Origin: DAIOHQ01 sp036744635
GTDB taxonomy: Bacteria > Planctomycetota > Phycisphaerae > Tepidisphaerales > Tepidisphaeraceae
Length of the DNA stretch: 22,836 nt
Direction: 5' to 3'
NCBI GenBank assembly: GCA_036744635.1
Contig: DAIOHQ010000052.1
Span: 1-22,836 of the forward strand
Shown here: in pieces, positions 15,950-22,836 of the stretch
Layout of the letters: the number at the start of each line of letters is the position of its first letter
Numbering within the stretch: the first letter of the stretch is position 1
Notes under the pieces: model-generated
The model's input: only the letters and a program-made list of their open reading frames with translations
Database searches by the model: none
Told to the model about the DNA's origin: nothing
Program-made: the position numbers and the translations under genes

Positions 15950-16722
15950 CTATCCCTTGCGAAGCTGCTCGATGCGACGATCCAGCGCCTTCACAATCGC
16001 CTTCTGCTGATCGCTCAATTTCGACGGGTCAAACTCCTTGCGGGGGTGATACCAGAGCTGGTCTTTCGCGAACGCCTTCGCCAGATCGTCCTGGGGCTCC
16101 TGGCCATAGGTCGCCAGCAGAATTTCGCGGACGCTGCCCAAGTCATCCGTGGCCGCTTTCTTGTCGGGAATCCGGTGCAGGCTCGGCGATCCATCGAGGC
16201 GACCCCCATCGACATTGGAATGCGGTACTGCACCGCCAGCGTCTTGGTCTCCTCCGGCCGGAAGCTGAGCTTCCAGGTGAAGACCGACGAGTAGGGGTCC
16301 TTGCGCTTCTTGCCGTCAAGCTTGGTGAAGTCCACGTGGTAGGTCGTCTGCTCGTCGCGGGCAATGAAGCTATACTCCAGGACCCAGTCCTGAACCTCCT
16401 GCTTATTCTCCGGCGCCGCTCCGAGCCGGGCATCTTCGGAATCGATCGGAAATCCCACCTGCACCTCGCACGCCTTTTTCGTCAGGTTCTTCAAAACGAA
16501 GCGGCAGGAGTATTCCACCTGATCCATCCCGGCTACTCCTCCGTCGAAAAGGTAGCGGCCGCGCCCGGGGAGGATCGTCACATCAATCGAGACCAGTTGG
16601 ACGGACTCGGTGGAAATCTGGCGAAGGGTTTGCCCCGTTCCTGCAAACACGCCCGCATCACCGCGAACCAGCGATGCCAAGAGCAGAACGCCGGCCAGCG
16701 CAATGCCGAAGGTTGTTTTCAC
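15950..16722 (-). pseudogene. Frameshifted DUF4424/YARHG-like secreted protein
   Basis: Two overlapping minus-strand frames encode one apparent protein. The first gives a signal peptide (MKTTFGIALAGVLLLASLV if the GTG at 16722 is used, with GGAG eight bases upstream) and a beta-rich domain resembling DUF4424 (ESVQLVSIDVTI, EVQVGFPIDSE, VFTWKLSFRP). It turns to nonsense after about PMSMG. The second frame continues with LDGSPSLHRIPDKKAATDD and ends in a region like the YARHG domain (LATYGQEPQDDL, DQLWYHP, LSDQQKAIV). Restoring one base at the C5 run 16203-16207 (G5 in the gene) joins them into about 257 residues. It may be a real mutation or a sequencing error in the homopolymer. An ATG at 16773 is an alternative start. 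Confidence 0.6.
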
Positions 16723-16856
16723 GATCCACGCTCCAATGTTTGAAAACCGCTGAATTGGCAGGGGCGGCTTCATAGCCCGGTCTACCCGCCCCTATACGCC
16801 GAACACAGGATAGCCCGCTCCGCTGTCGCGGACAACACAAGCCATTTTTGCCACCG

Positions 16857-16886
16857 GCTCGGAAACCGGCATCATTGTAGCAGATT
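16857..16886 (-). promoter_or_regulatory. Promoter element for the frameshifted gene, copy B
   Basis: This is the second copy of the 30-bp element at 15879-15908, with three differences. TACAAT lies at 16874-16879 on the minus strand, about 150 bp before the GTG start and 100 bp before the alternative ATG. It is back-to-back with the lpxC promoter region at 16965. Confidence 0.5.
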
Positions 16887-16964
16887 GCCCGGAGTGAAAC
16901 TGAAGTCCAATCTGCCGAAAAGCGCGTCGGAACCTGTAACGCTTTCGTTTTCGGGCAAATTTGA

Positions 16965-16970
16965 TATAAT
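16965..16970 (+). promoter_or_regulatory. -10 box for the lpxC-fabZ-lpxA operon
   Basis: A perfect TATAAT lies 35 bp before the TTG start of lpxC, in a local AT-rich stretch. No convincing -35 box is present at the expected spacing; ctttcg at 16942-16947 is the nearest match. Confidence 0.5.
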
Positions 16971-17005
16971 TGCTGGTTGGCCTTTTTTGACGTACGAGGG
17001 CGCTT

Positions 17006-18322
17006 TTGGCGACGCAGCAACGAACAATTTCTCGGGAAGTCTCGCTGGAGGGACAGGGGTTGTTCTCTGGCGAGAGCGCTACGCTTACTTTTGCGCCGGC
17101 CGACGTGAACAGCGGGATCACGTTTGTGCGCGAGCAGGATGGGAAGGTGGCGACCATTCCGGCCCTGGTGCAGAACGTGCTGAAGCGGCCGCGGCGGACT
17201 TGTCTGAAAAACGGCACGCTGTTCGTCGAAACGGTCGAGCATTGCATGGCCGCCTTGGCGGGGATGGGGATCGACAACGCGATCGTCACGGTGGCCGGCG
17301 GCAAGACCGGGGAACTGCCCGGCGGGGATGGGTCTTCGATGACGTTTGTCGAGGCGCTGCAAAGCGCGGGGATCGCCGATCAGGATCAGCCGCGACAGCC
17401 GCTGGTGATCCGCAAGCCGGTGCAGGTGAGCATCGGGGATGCCACGCTGGCGGCCTTGCCGGGGCCGGAGGATTTTCTCGAAATCATCTATGACTTTGAA
17501 GCGCCCGAGCCGATCGGGCGGCAGATCTTCACGTTTCGGCTGGGGGATGATGACTTCATTCATCAACTCGCCCCGGCCCGGACGTTCGTCTTCGAAAGCG
17601 AGGCGGGCGAGTTTCGCGCCCGCGGGCTGGGCAAGCATTTGACGCCGCGGGATTTGCTGGTGCTGTCGCCGCAGGGGCCGATCGACAACACGTTTCGCTT
17701 CGCCGACGAATGCGCCCGGCACAAGGCGCTGGATTTGATCGGGGATTTGTACCTGATCGGCCGGCCATTGCGCGGGCGGCTGATCGCGCACAAGTCCGGG
17801 CACGAGCTCAATCACATGCTGGCGCGGAAGCTGCTTGAGCAGCAGGTTTTGACCGACCGGGCAGCACTGGTGCATCGGGATGCGGAGATGGACATCCGGG
17901 CCATCCAGCGCATTCTGCCGCATCGCTATCCGATGCTGCTGGTGGATCGGGTGCTGGAGATCACCGGGGATACCAAGGCGGTGGGGATCAAGAACGTCAC
18001 GTTCAACGACATTTTCTTCCAGGGGCATTATCCCGGTACCCCGATCATGCCGGGGGTGCTTATTGTGGAGGCGATGGCGCAACTGGGCGGGCTGTTGCTC
18101 AGCCAGAAGCTGGAGCATACGGGAAAACTTGCGGTTCTTTTGAGTATGGATAAGGTGAAGATGCGCCACCCGGTGGTGCCGGGAGATCAGTTGTTGCTGG
18201 AGGCGGTGACCGTCCGCGTGAAGAGCCGCACCGGCCACGTCCGATGTAAAGCCTTCGTTGGGGAGAAGCTTGCGGCGGAGGCGGATATCAAGTTCATGCT
18301 GGTGGACGCTGAGCCGATCTGA
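17006..18322 (+). CDS. lpxC/fabZ: Bifunctional LpxC-FabZ
   Basis: This 438-residue fusion carries two enzymes. Residues 1-285 are LpxC, the zinc deacetylase of UDP-3-O-acyl-GlcNAc that commits material to lipid A. Zinc ligands are His79 (TVEHCMAAL), His239 and Asp243 (RHKALDLIGD); Glu78 and His266 (HKSGHELNH) are catalytic. Residues 296-438 are FabZ, the 3-hydroxyacyl-ACP dehydratase of fatty-acid elongation, with His306 (LPHRYPMLLVDR) and the HYPGTPIMPG segment (341-350) followed by Glu355. The same fusion is known from Bacteroidetes and some other phyla. The start is a TTG, with GAGGG five bases upstream at 16996-17000 and the LpxC N-terminus beginning at once. The next gene is lpxA, so the operon groups consecutive lipid A steps. 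Confidence 0.93.
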   Translation: MATQQRTISREVSLEGQGLFSGESATLTFAPADVNSGITFVREQDGKVATIPALVQNVLKRPRRTCLKNGTLFVETVEHCMAALAGMGIDNAIVTVAGGKTGELPGGDGSSMTFVEALQSAGIADQDQPRQPLVIRKPVQVSIGDATLAALPGPEDFLEIIYDFEAPEPIGRQIFTFRLGDDDFIHQLAPARTFVFESEAGEFRARGLGKHLTPRDLLVLSPQGPIDNTFRFADECARHKALDLIGDLYLIGRPLRGRLIAHKSGHELNHMLARKLLEQQVLTDRAALVHRDAEMDIRAIQRILPHRYPMLLVDRVLEITGDTKAVGIKNVTFNDIFFQGHYPGTPIMPGVLIVEAMAQLGGLLLSQKLEHTGKLAVLLSMDKVKMRHPVVPGDQLLLEAVTVRVKSRTGHVRCKAFVGEKLAAEADIKFMLVDAEPI

Positions 18323-18412
18323 ATAATGGAACAAAAAGCGCCAAAAGCTCGTGAAGGAAGGCGGCCGAACTGGTTTTCGTCGCTGTTCACCTTCCGATTT
18401 TTCTCCGATGAG

Positions 18413-19216
18413 ATGCCGAAGATCTCGCCGCACGCGGTGGTGGATCCGAAGGCGGAGATTTCCGAGGATGTGGAAGTCGGGCCGTTCTGCGTGATCGGCC
18501 CGGATGTGAAGATCGCCAGCGGGTGCCGGCTGTTGAACAGCGTGACCGTGCTGGGGCAGACGAAGATCGGCCCGGACAACATCTTTTTTCCCAACAGCGT
18601 CTTCGGCACGGCGCCGCAGGACAAGAAATATCGCGGGGCGCTGACCAGCCTGGAGATCGGCAAAAGCAACGTCTTCCGCGAGGCGGTGACGATCCACGCC
18701 GGCACGGAAAAAGGGGGCGGGGTGACGCGTGTGGGGGACAATAATCTGATGATGGTGAACAGCCACGTCGGCCACGACGCCCAGGTGGGAAGCAACTGCA
18801 CGTTCGCAAATAACGTGATGATCGCGGGGCACTGCATCGTGGGGGATTACGTGACGATGCTGGGGATCGTGGGGATTCACCATTTCGTGACGATTGGGGA
18901 ATTTGCATACCTGGCCGGGGCGTCGCGGATTCATCATGACGTGCCGCCGTTCGTGAAGATCGCGGGGGATGATCAGATTCGCGGGCTGAACAAGGTGGGA
19001 CTGGAGCGGGCCGGGTTCACGCCGGATGACATCGAGTCGCTGGACAAGGCGTGCCGGAGTTTGTTCCATCACCGAAGAAAGACCTTCGCGGCCGCGATGG
19101 CCGAGTTCGACATGATGAACGGGATCAATCCGAAGGTGAAGCAGCTTGTCGAGTTCCTGCGGAGAAGAAATTCCGGCAAGCACGGGCGGTATCAGGAGGC
19201 GCTGCGGGTGAAGTAG
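18413..19216 (+). CDS. lpxA: Acyl-ACP--UDP-GlcNAc O-acyltransferase LpxA
   Basis: LpxA adds the first 3-hydroxyacyl chain to UDP-GlcNAc, the step before LpxC. The 267-residue protein has about nine left-handed beta-helix hexapeptide turns (from SPHAVVDPKAEI), the catalytic His121 in SHVGHDAQVG, the VHxF-like GIHHFVTIGE stretch, and a C-terminal helical domain (GLNKVGLERAGFTPDDIESL). It fits the family length of about 260. The frame is open from an ATG at 18326, four bases after the lpxC stop, which would add 29 basic and aromatic residues. The ATG at 18413 starts the family homology and is preferred; neither start has a strong ribosome binding site, so the longer form is possible. Confidence 0.92.
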   Translation: MPKISPHAVVDPKAEISEDVEVGPFCVIGPDVKIASGCRLLNSVTVLGQTKIGPDNIFFPNSVFGTAPQDKKYRGALTSLEIGKSNVFREAVTIHAGTEKGGGVTRVGDNNLMMVNSHVGHDAQVGSNCTFANNVMIAGHCIVGDYVTMLGIVGIHHFVTIGEFAYLAGASRIHHDVPPFVKIAGDDQIRGLNKVGLERAGFTPDDIESLDKACRSLFHHRRKTFAAAMAEFDMMNGINPKVKQLVEFLRRRNSGKHGRYQEALRVK

Positions 19217-19553
19217 GAGGGGGAATTTTGGATTTTGGAAGGTGGATTTTGGACTGGAGGGGAAGCGATTTTGCAGTGTGGGACATTCTGCGACATTGTG
19301 GGACATGGGGTTGTCATTAGTCATTTGTCCTTGGTCACTTGCGCAGAAGAGGGTGTGTGGGGCATTTCCTGGAGAGTGGGACATTTCACGGCAGGCGATG
19401 ACAGGCGCGATGTGGATGGACTGCGGCACGATTTCCCCCTTCCGCGGTTAATGAATTCCATTGCATGTTAGCATTTTGTATGGTATTTGTCAAGAAAGTC
19501 AAGGGAATTTTTCGACGATTTGGCTGGAGTTCGAGGATTGGAGGAAATGACTC

Positions 19554-19621
19554 CTGACCCTGTCGGCCCCCCTTGACCCTGTCGGCCCCCCTGTCGGCCC
19601 CCTTGACCCTGTCGGCCCCCC
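19554..19621 (+). repeat. Tandem array of a 19-bp unit, GTCGGCCCCCC variant
   Basis: Three full units of (C/T)TGACCCTGTCGGCCCCCC begin at 19554, 19573 and 19603, with one truncated 11-bp unit at 19592. Its core TTGACCCT-TCGGC is shared with the array at 19760. Confidence 0.9.
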
Positions 19622-19692
19622 CTCTTATTGTTGTCGCCAGCCGCCCTCGCGAAATGTACCTGACACTTTCGGGTTCTCCCGATAAAGGTTCG

Positions 19693-19728
19693 CGTCACCT
19701 TTACTTGTTCCGTCACCTTTACTTGTTC
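19693..19728 (+). repeat. Two exact 18-bp direct repeats
   Basis: CGTCACCTTTACTTGTTC occurs twice back to back (19693-19710 and 19711-19728). The unit is unrelated in sequence to the neighbouring 19-bp arrays. Confidence 0.9.
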
Positions 19729-19759
19729 CTTGATGGGCTGGAAAGCCGCAGAATGACTC

Positions 19760-19835
19760 TTGACCCTCTCGGCTACCCTTGACCCTCTCGGCTATCCTTG
19801 AACCTCTCGGCTACCCTTGACCCTCTCGGCTACCC
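19760..19835 (+). repeat. Tandem array of a 19-bp unit, CTCGGCTACCC variant
   Basis: Four units of TTGACCCTCTCGGCTACCC start at 19760, 19779, 19798 and 19817, with single-base changes in the second (TATCC) and third (TTGAACC). Units share 14 of 19 positions with those at 19573 and 19603, so both arrays come from one family that diverged. Confidence 0.9.
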
Positions 19836-19954
19836 ACCTTGCGGCTTGTCCCGCCTTCGCACCGCGAACGCGACAGGGGCCCAAAATGCGTGGAAGCCTT
19901 GCAGTGTGTGAGCACCATGATATGCTAGGGTAGCAAGATTTACTGGAGCCAATC

Positions 19955-20641
19955 ATGGGCGATAGGGTAAAAGATGAGGCAAGAGCAATGCTGCATCGCC
20001 TCTTGGACAGTCGGTCAAAGTCTGGCACCGGCACGCAACAGCGAATCGAGCCTGAGGAATTCTTCCCCGTCGATCCCAAACTCATACTTCAATCACTGGG
20101 CTGGACCGTAGACCCGGTAACTGACGTGGGCTATTTCTCGTTTGATAAGCCGCTAGCCGCCAAGTGCTTGACGAACGAAAAAAAGATCATGCTCTTAAGT
20201 ACACTTCCGCGACCAGTCCAGCGTTTCACCCTCGCCCACGAGCTGGCCCACGTCCGTCTGCATCTGGACACGCCGGAACACGGTGGCGGAAACTTGCCAC
20301 GAACGCTGTCCATGGCCTCAGGTCGCAAAGGACCCAAACCTGAAAAACAGATCGACATCGAGAGGGAGGCGGAGATTTTTGCTCGAGAGCTGCTGATGCC
20401 CGCTAAGGCAGTGCGGCGTCAGTTTCGAAAATTGTTCGGCGTGGATCAACTCCGGGCTGCCTCGGGCGCTGTTGCCCGATTGGCACCGACTGCTTCCAAA
20501 AAGCCGCCCGTGAGTGCTCACGCTGCTGCTTATGAGCTTGCTGAATATCAGACAGAATCAGCTATATCTCTCACACGTTTTTTCGGTGTCGGCGTCAAAG
20601 CTATGGGCTCCCGACTCGTTGGCTTGTGCCTCGTCTACTAG
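19955..20641 (+). CDS. ImmA/IrrE family zinc metallopeptidase
   Basis: This 228-residue protein has the ImmA/IrrE zinc site: His95-Glu96 and His99 in TLAHELAHVRLH, and the downstream Glu138 in EREAEIFARELLMP. A C-terminal segment (SLTRFFGVGVKAMGSRLVGL, about 202-221) matches the winged-helix-like element in this family. Members cleave partner transcription factors, often XRE-type repressors of mobile elements (ImmA) or DdrO (IrrE). No helix-turn-helix is seen at the N-terminus and no repressor gene adjoins, which is unusual. GGAG lies six bases before the ATG. Its stop is 15 bp from the kinase-HD gene, so they are probably one operon, and a role in activating that protein is a reasonable guess. 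Confidence 0.88.
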   Translation: MGDRVKDEARAMLHRLLDSRSKSGTGTQQRIEPEEFFPVDPKLILQSLGWTVDPVTDVGYFSFDKPLAAKCLTNEKKIMLLSTLPRPVQRFTLAHELAHVRLHLDTPEHGGGNLPRTLSMASGRKGPKPEKQIDIEREAEIFARELLMPAKAVRRQFRKLFGVDQLRAASGAVARLAPTASKKPPVSAHAAAYELAEYQTESAISLTRFFGVGVKAMGSRLVGLCLVY

Positions 20642-20656
20642 CTGCAGCCCACCTTA

Positions 20657-22836
20657 ATGCCTGATGTCGTCGAACCAATTTCAAATATCACCAAATTATT
20701 GGATGGCCTGCGGCACGTCTACGAAAAGAAAGGCGAAGGAACTTTTTGGAACGAAGAAGAGCCGATTTATCGCCAGGCGGTGCCCGCTCTAGTAGAGCAA
20801 TTAGGCAACACTTATGAGCTGTTATTGCCTTTTGCTCTTGGCAGCACGGCGACTGTTTGGAAATTACTCGACACCAAGCTAAACCAAGAGCGCGCCCTAA
20901 AACTTCCTCGACCGCGGTTGAGCAGACTTAAGAATATTGTTCGGGTAATACGCGGAGAGCATGAAAAGCTGTCCACGCTCAACCACCAGAATATCATTAA
21001 GATATATAGTGCCGGCGAGCTCACCTTCAGCGTAGGTCCTGATGAATACAAATTTCCATACTTTGTCATGGAGTACTTGGATGGAGTTAAAGATTTATAT
21101 GACTTTATACGTGAATCGGCGGAACATTGCACGCCTCTGGAATTGATAGATTACTTTCGCAATATTTTGTCCGGACTTGACTACTTACATCGCCAGAACA
21201 TTGTCCACTGTGATATTAAGCCGCAAAATATCCTTATTGCTCCTGGCAGGCCCGCTCTAATAACGGACTTTGGCTACGCGAAGCACTTTCCTCGTCCGGG
21301 AAATCCGCAGCACTTGACCGAGGTTATCTTTACCCAGAAGTATGCCCACCCTGATCTTACACTTCGGATCAGGGATTCAAGCGATGCTAACGCCAATATT
21401 GCCGAGATTCCAAAGAATTCCTTGAAGACCCAGTTCGATCTTTATGCGCTTGGGAAAACGCTATTAGATACACTTGGGACTTACCTCTCGACGGCGGCGC
21501 TCGATCGTAGTTCCGCAGCTGGCACCTTCACTTCGTACCAGCGGCAATTCGTCAGCATCGTTGCGAAGCGGCTCCTTGATGGTAAAGTTATCAACCTCGA
21601 CGACAATGAATTTGAGTCTGATTTAATCCCAGGTCTCTCAGCGCCCGTCATGGAAGAAATCAAGTATGCTAGCCCTAATGAGGCATTGGGCGACTTAGAG
21701 AAGTTACTCGGTCTCTACAGCATTGAACGTGATGTTCCCGAACTGAGCGCCCACATCCCGAACTATATCCAAATTCCACACGCTCACGTTCCCTTATCTC
21801 GACGTGTTCGGGACGTTATAGCCCATCCAACGTTTACGCGATTATTTCAGGTCACCCAATTGGGTTTCGTTTCATTACTCTATCCGGGTGCCGTCCACAC
21901 GAGATTTGAACACGTCTTAGGTACATTTGCGCACTGTTGCCAATATGTGCGCGCACTGTGGAACGACCATCGTAACCCGCTATTCCAGTGCCTGATGAAT
22001 CGCCACGATCTAGAGGTTGTGCTGGCGGCCGCACTTTTGCATGACATTGGACAGTATCCGATGGCACACGACCTTGCCGAGGTGTCCTCTGAATTCGTTC
22101 ACGAATCGTTCGGAGCTCAACTTCTTGCCGTGTGCCCCAAGGACGCTGCCCGCAGTCTTGTGGAAATATTGCTCGATCTGTGGGGAATAGAGCTTGATGA
22201 GCTTGTCGATGTCTGGTCTGCAAATTCAGAAGCGACATTTAAGGCGCGCCTTCTCAAGTCGATAATCAATGGACCTCTTGATTGCGATAAGGTTGACTAT
22301 GTGCGCCGGGATTCGACCCACCTCGGCGTTCCGTTCGGATTGGCGCTGGACCACGAAAGGCTATTTCGAAATATCACCGTGGCTCACAGCGCGGATTCGG
22401 AAAAGCATCGCCCGACGAAGATGACGATTGTAGGTCTTGGTGTCGCAGAGAAAGCACTGGTGGTCGCAAAGAGCCTAGTTGGTATCCGCAAGGACATGTT
22501 CACACAGATCTATTGGCATCACACTGTGCGTTGTCTTAAGGCGATGCTCGGATTCGCTGTTCGACACACCTTGCTCTCATTGGAAGAAGGCGCAGATAGC
22601 GGGAAGAAGGATGAATTCTGGGCTACATTTCACGATGATGTGTTATGGCTTTCAAGGATCAAACTTCATCCACCTGAGCCCATCGAGGCTACTTACCTGC
22701 AGGTAGGTGACGCCACGATGATTGACGACTGGATTGGTGACGACGATGATGGAGGCGTTCCGGATATAGCAAATTTAGGCGCTCTAAGTTCGACTTTCGC
22801 ACTTTTTAAGCAAATGAAACAGCAGTTGCCAAACAA
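20657..22836 (+). CDS. Ser/Thr protein kinase fused to SAMHD1-like HD domain (3' end beyond window)
   Basis: The frame is open from the ATG at 20657 to the window end (726 codons, no stop), so the protein is incomplete. Residues 55-275 form a eukaryotic-like kinase: a glycine-loop-like ALGSTATVW, Lys82 (ALK), HCDIKPQN with Asp186, DFG at 204-206 and a DLYALG at 261-266. Residues 368-640 resemble SAMHD1/COG1078 dNTP triphosphohydrolases: IQIPHAHVPLSRRV, QLGFVSLLYPGAVHTRFEHV with His419, LLHDIGQYPMAHD with His462-Asp463, DCDKVDYVRRD with Asp544, then HHTVRCLKAM. The metal site is intact, but the SAMHD1 His210 position is Gln466. No membrane segment is seen. ATA and TTA codons are frequent, unlike the upstream genes. 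No strong ribosome binding site is present, so coupling to the peptidase gene is likely. Confidence 0.85.
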   Translation, partial: MPDVVEPISNITKLLDGLRHVYEKKGEGTFWNEEEPIYRQAVPALVEQLGNTYELLLPFALGSTATVWKLLDTKLNQERALKLPRPRLSRLKNIVRVIRGEHEKLSTLNHQNIIKIYSAGELTFSVGPDEYKFPYFVMEYLDGVKDLYDFIRESAEHCTPLELIDYFRNILSGLDYLHRQNIVHCDIKPQNILIAPGRPALITDFGYAKHFPRPGNPQHLTEVIFTQKYAHPDLTLRIRDSSDANANIAEIPKNSLKTQFDLYALGKTLLDTLGTYLSTAALDRSSAAGTFTSYQRQFVSIVAKRLLDGKVINLDDNEFESDLIPGLSAPVMEEIKYASPNEALGDLEKLLGLYSIERDVPELSAHIPNYIQIPHAHVPLSRRVRDVIAHPTFTRLFQVTQLGFVSLLYPGAVHTRFEHVLGTFAHCCQYVRALWNDHRNPLFQCLMNRHDLEVVLAAALLHDIGQYPMAHDLAEVSSEFVHESFGAQLLAVCPKDAARSLVEILLDLWGIELDELVDVWSANSEATFKARLLKSIINGPLDCDKVDYVRRDSTHLGVPFGLALDHERLFRNITVAHSADSEKHRPTKMTIVGLGVAEKALVVAKSLVGIRKDMFTQIYWHHTVRCLKAMLGFAVRHTLLSLEEGADSGKKDEFWATFHDDVLWLSRIKLHPPEPIEATYLQVGDATMIDDWIGDDDDGGVPDIANLGALSSTFALFKQMKQQLPN

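Larger units (their letters stand above)
19217..19954. other. 738-bp gene-free, repeat-rich border region
   Basis: No coding sequence is supported. The start holds GGATTTTGGA-type low-complexity sequence (19226-19258) and GGGACAT repeats (19280-19310), then AT-richer DNA from 19450 to 19520. Three tandem arrays follow (19554-19621, 19693-19728 and 19760-19835). The stretch separates the lipid A operon from the lower-GC peptidase/kinase pair and so looks like the edge of an acquired block. GGAG at 19945-19948 is the ribosome binding site of the next gene. Confidence 0.6.

Noticed and set aside
16795..16848. A 17-codon leader peptide (MACVVRDSGAGYPVFGV) before the frameshifted gene
   Set aside because: No ribosome binding site or attenuator-like structure supports translation.
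16658..19429. A very long minus-strand open frame (923 codons) opposite lpxC-fabZ and lpxA
   Set aside because: It is antisense to two well-identified enzymes, has no domain I recognise and is His/Arg/Pro-rich in the way GC-rich shadow frames are.
19554..19835. CRISPR array
   Set aside because: Units are contiguous 19-bp repeats without spacers of constant length, and no cas gene is present.

Overview
The window looks like a piece of a high-GC Gram-negative chromosome, most likely from the Planctomycetota (Phycisphaerae-like). The reasons are three secreted proteins with PEP-CTERM sorting tails, a fused LpxC-FabZ protein of lipid A synthesis, several lone metabolic genes facing different ways, and many short palindromic repeats between genes. 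This taxon is an inference; there is no rRNA or other marker in the window. No tRNA, rRNA, CRISPR array or intact insertion sequence was seen.

Layout. (1) 1-4368: a membrane phosphotransferase/sulfatase of the LTA-synthase type, then a PEP-CTERM propeller-like protein, then a scar. The scar joins a relic of a QueC C-terminus (minus strand) to a 173-bp copy of the sulfatase gene end (plus strand). The block is bounded by 55-bp inverted repeats at 1-55 and 4123-4177. (2) 4369-9668, all minus strand: a small PEP-CTERM protein, queC (7-deazaguanine synthesis) in a tight pair with a URO-D superfamily protein, a discoidin-like PEP-CTERM protein, and an alkaline-phosphatase superfamily hydrolase. 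(3) 9669-14076: a nucleotidyltransferase-fold protein (plus), an aldo/keto reductase (minus) and the rfbA-rfbC pair for dTDP-sugar synthesis (minus), separated by REP-like hairpins. (4) 14077-16722, minus: a secreted transglutaminase-like protein and a frameshifted DUF4424/YARHG-like secreted protein, which share a 30-nt upstream element carrying a TACAAT -10 box. (5) 16965-19216, plus: lpxC-fabZ and lpxA, consecutive lipid A genes in one operon.

(6) 19217-22836 differs in character. A 738-bp gene-free stretch carries three short tandem arrays. It is followed by a lower-GC two-gene operon: an ImmA/IrrE-type zinc peptidase, then a large open frame running off the window end at 22836. The large gene encodes an apparently active Ser/Thr protein kinase fused to a SAMHD1-like HD dNTP-hydrolase domain in which one of the family's catalytic histidines is replaced by glutamine. 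This peptidase + kinase-HD pair is the best candidate here for an undescribed system. Its composition, codon choice and repeat border suggest it was acquired, and a defence or stress-response role is plausible but unproven.
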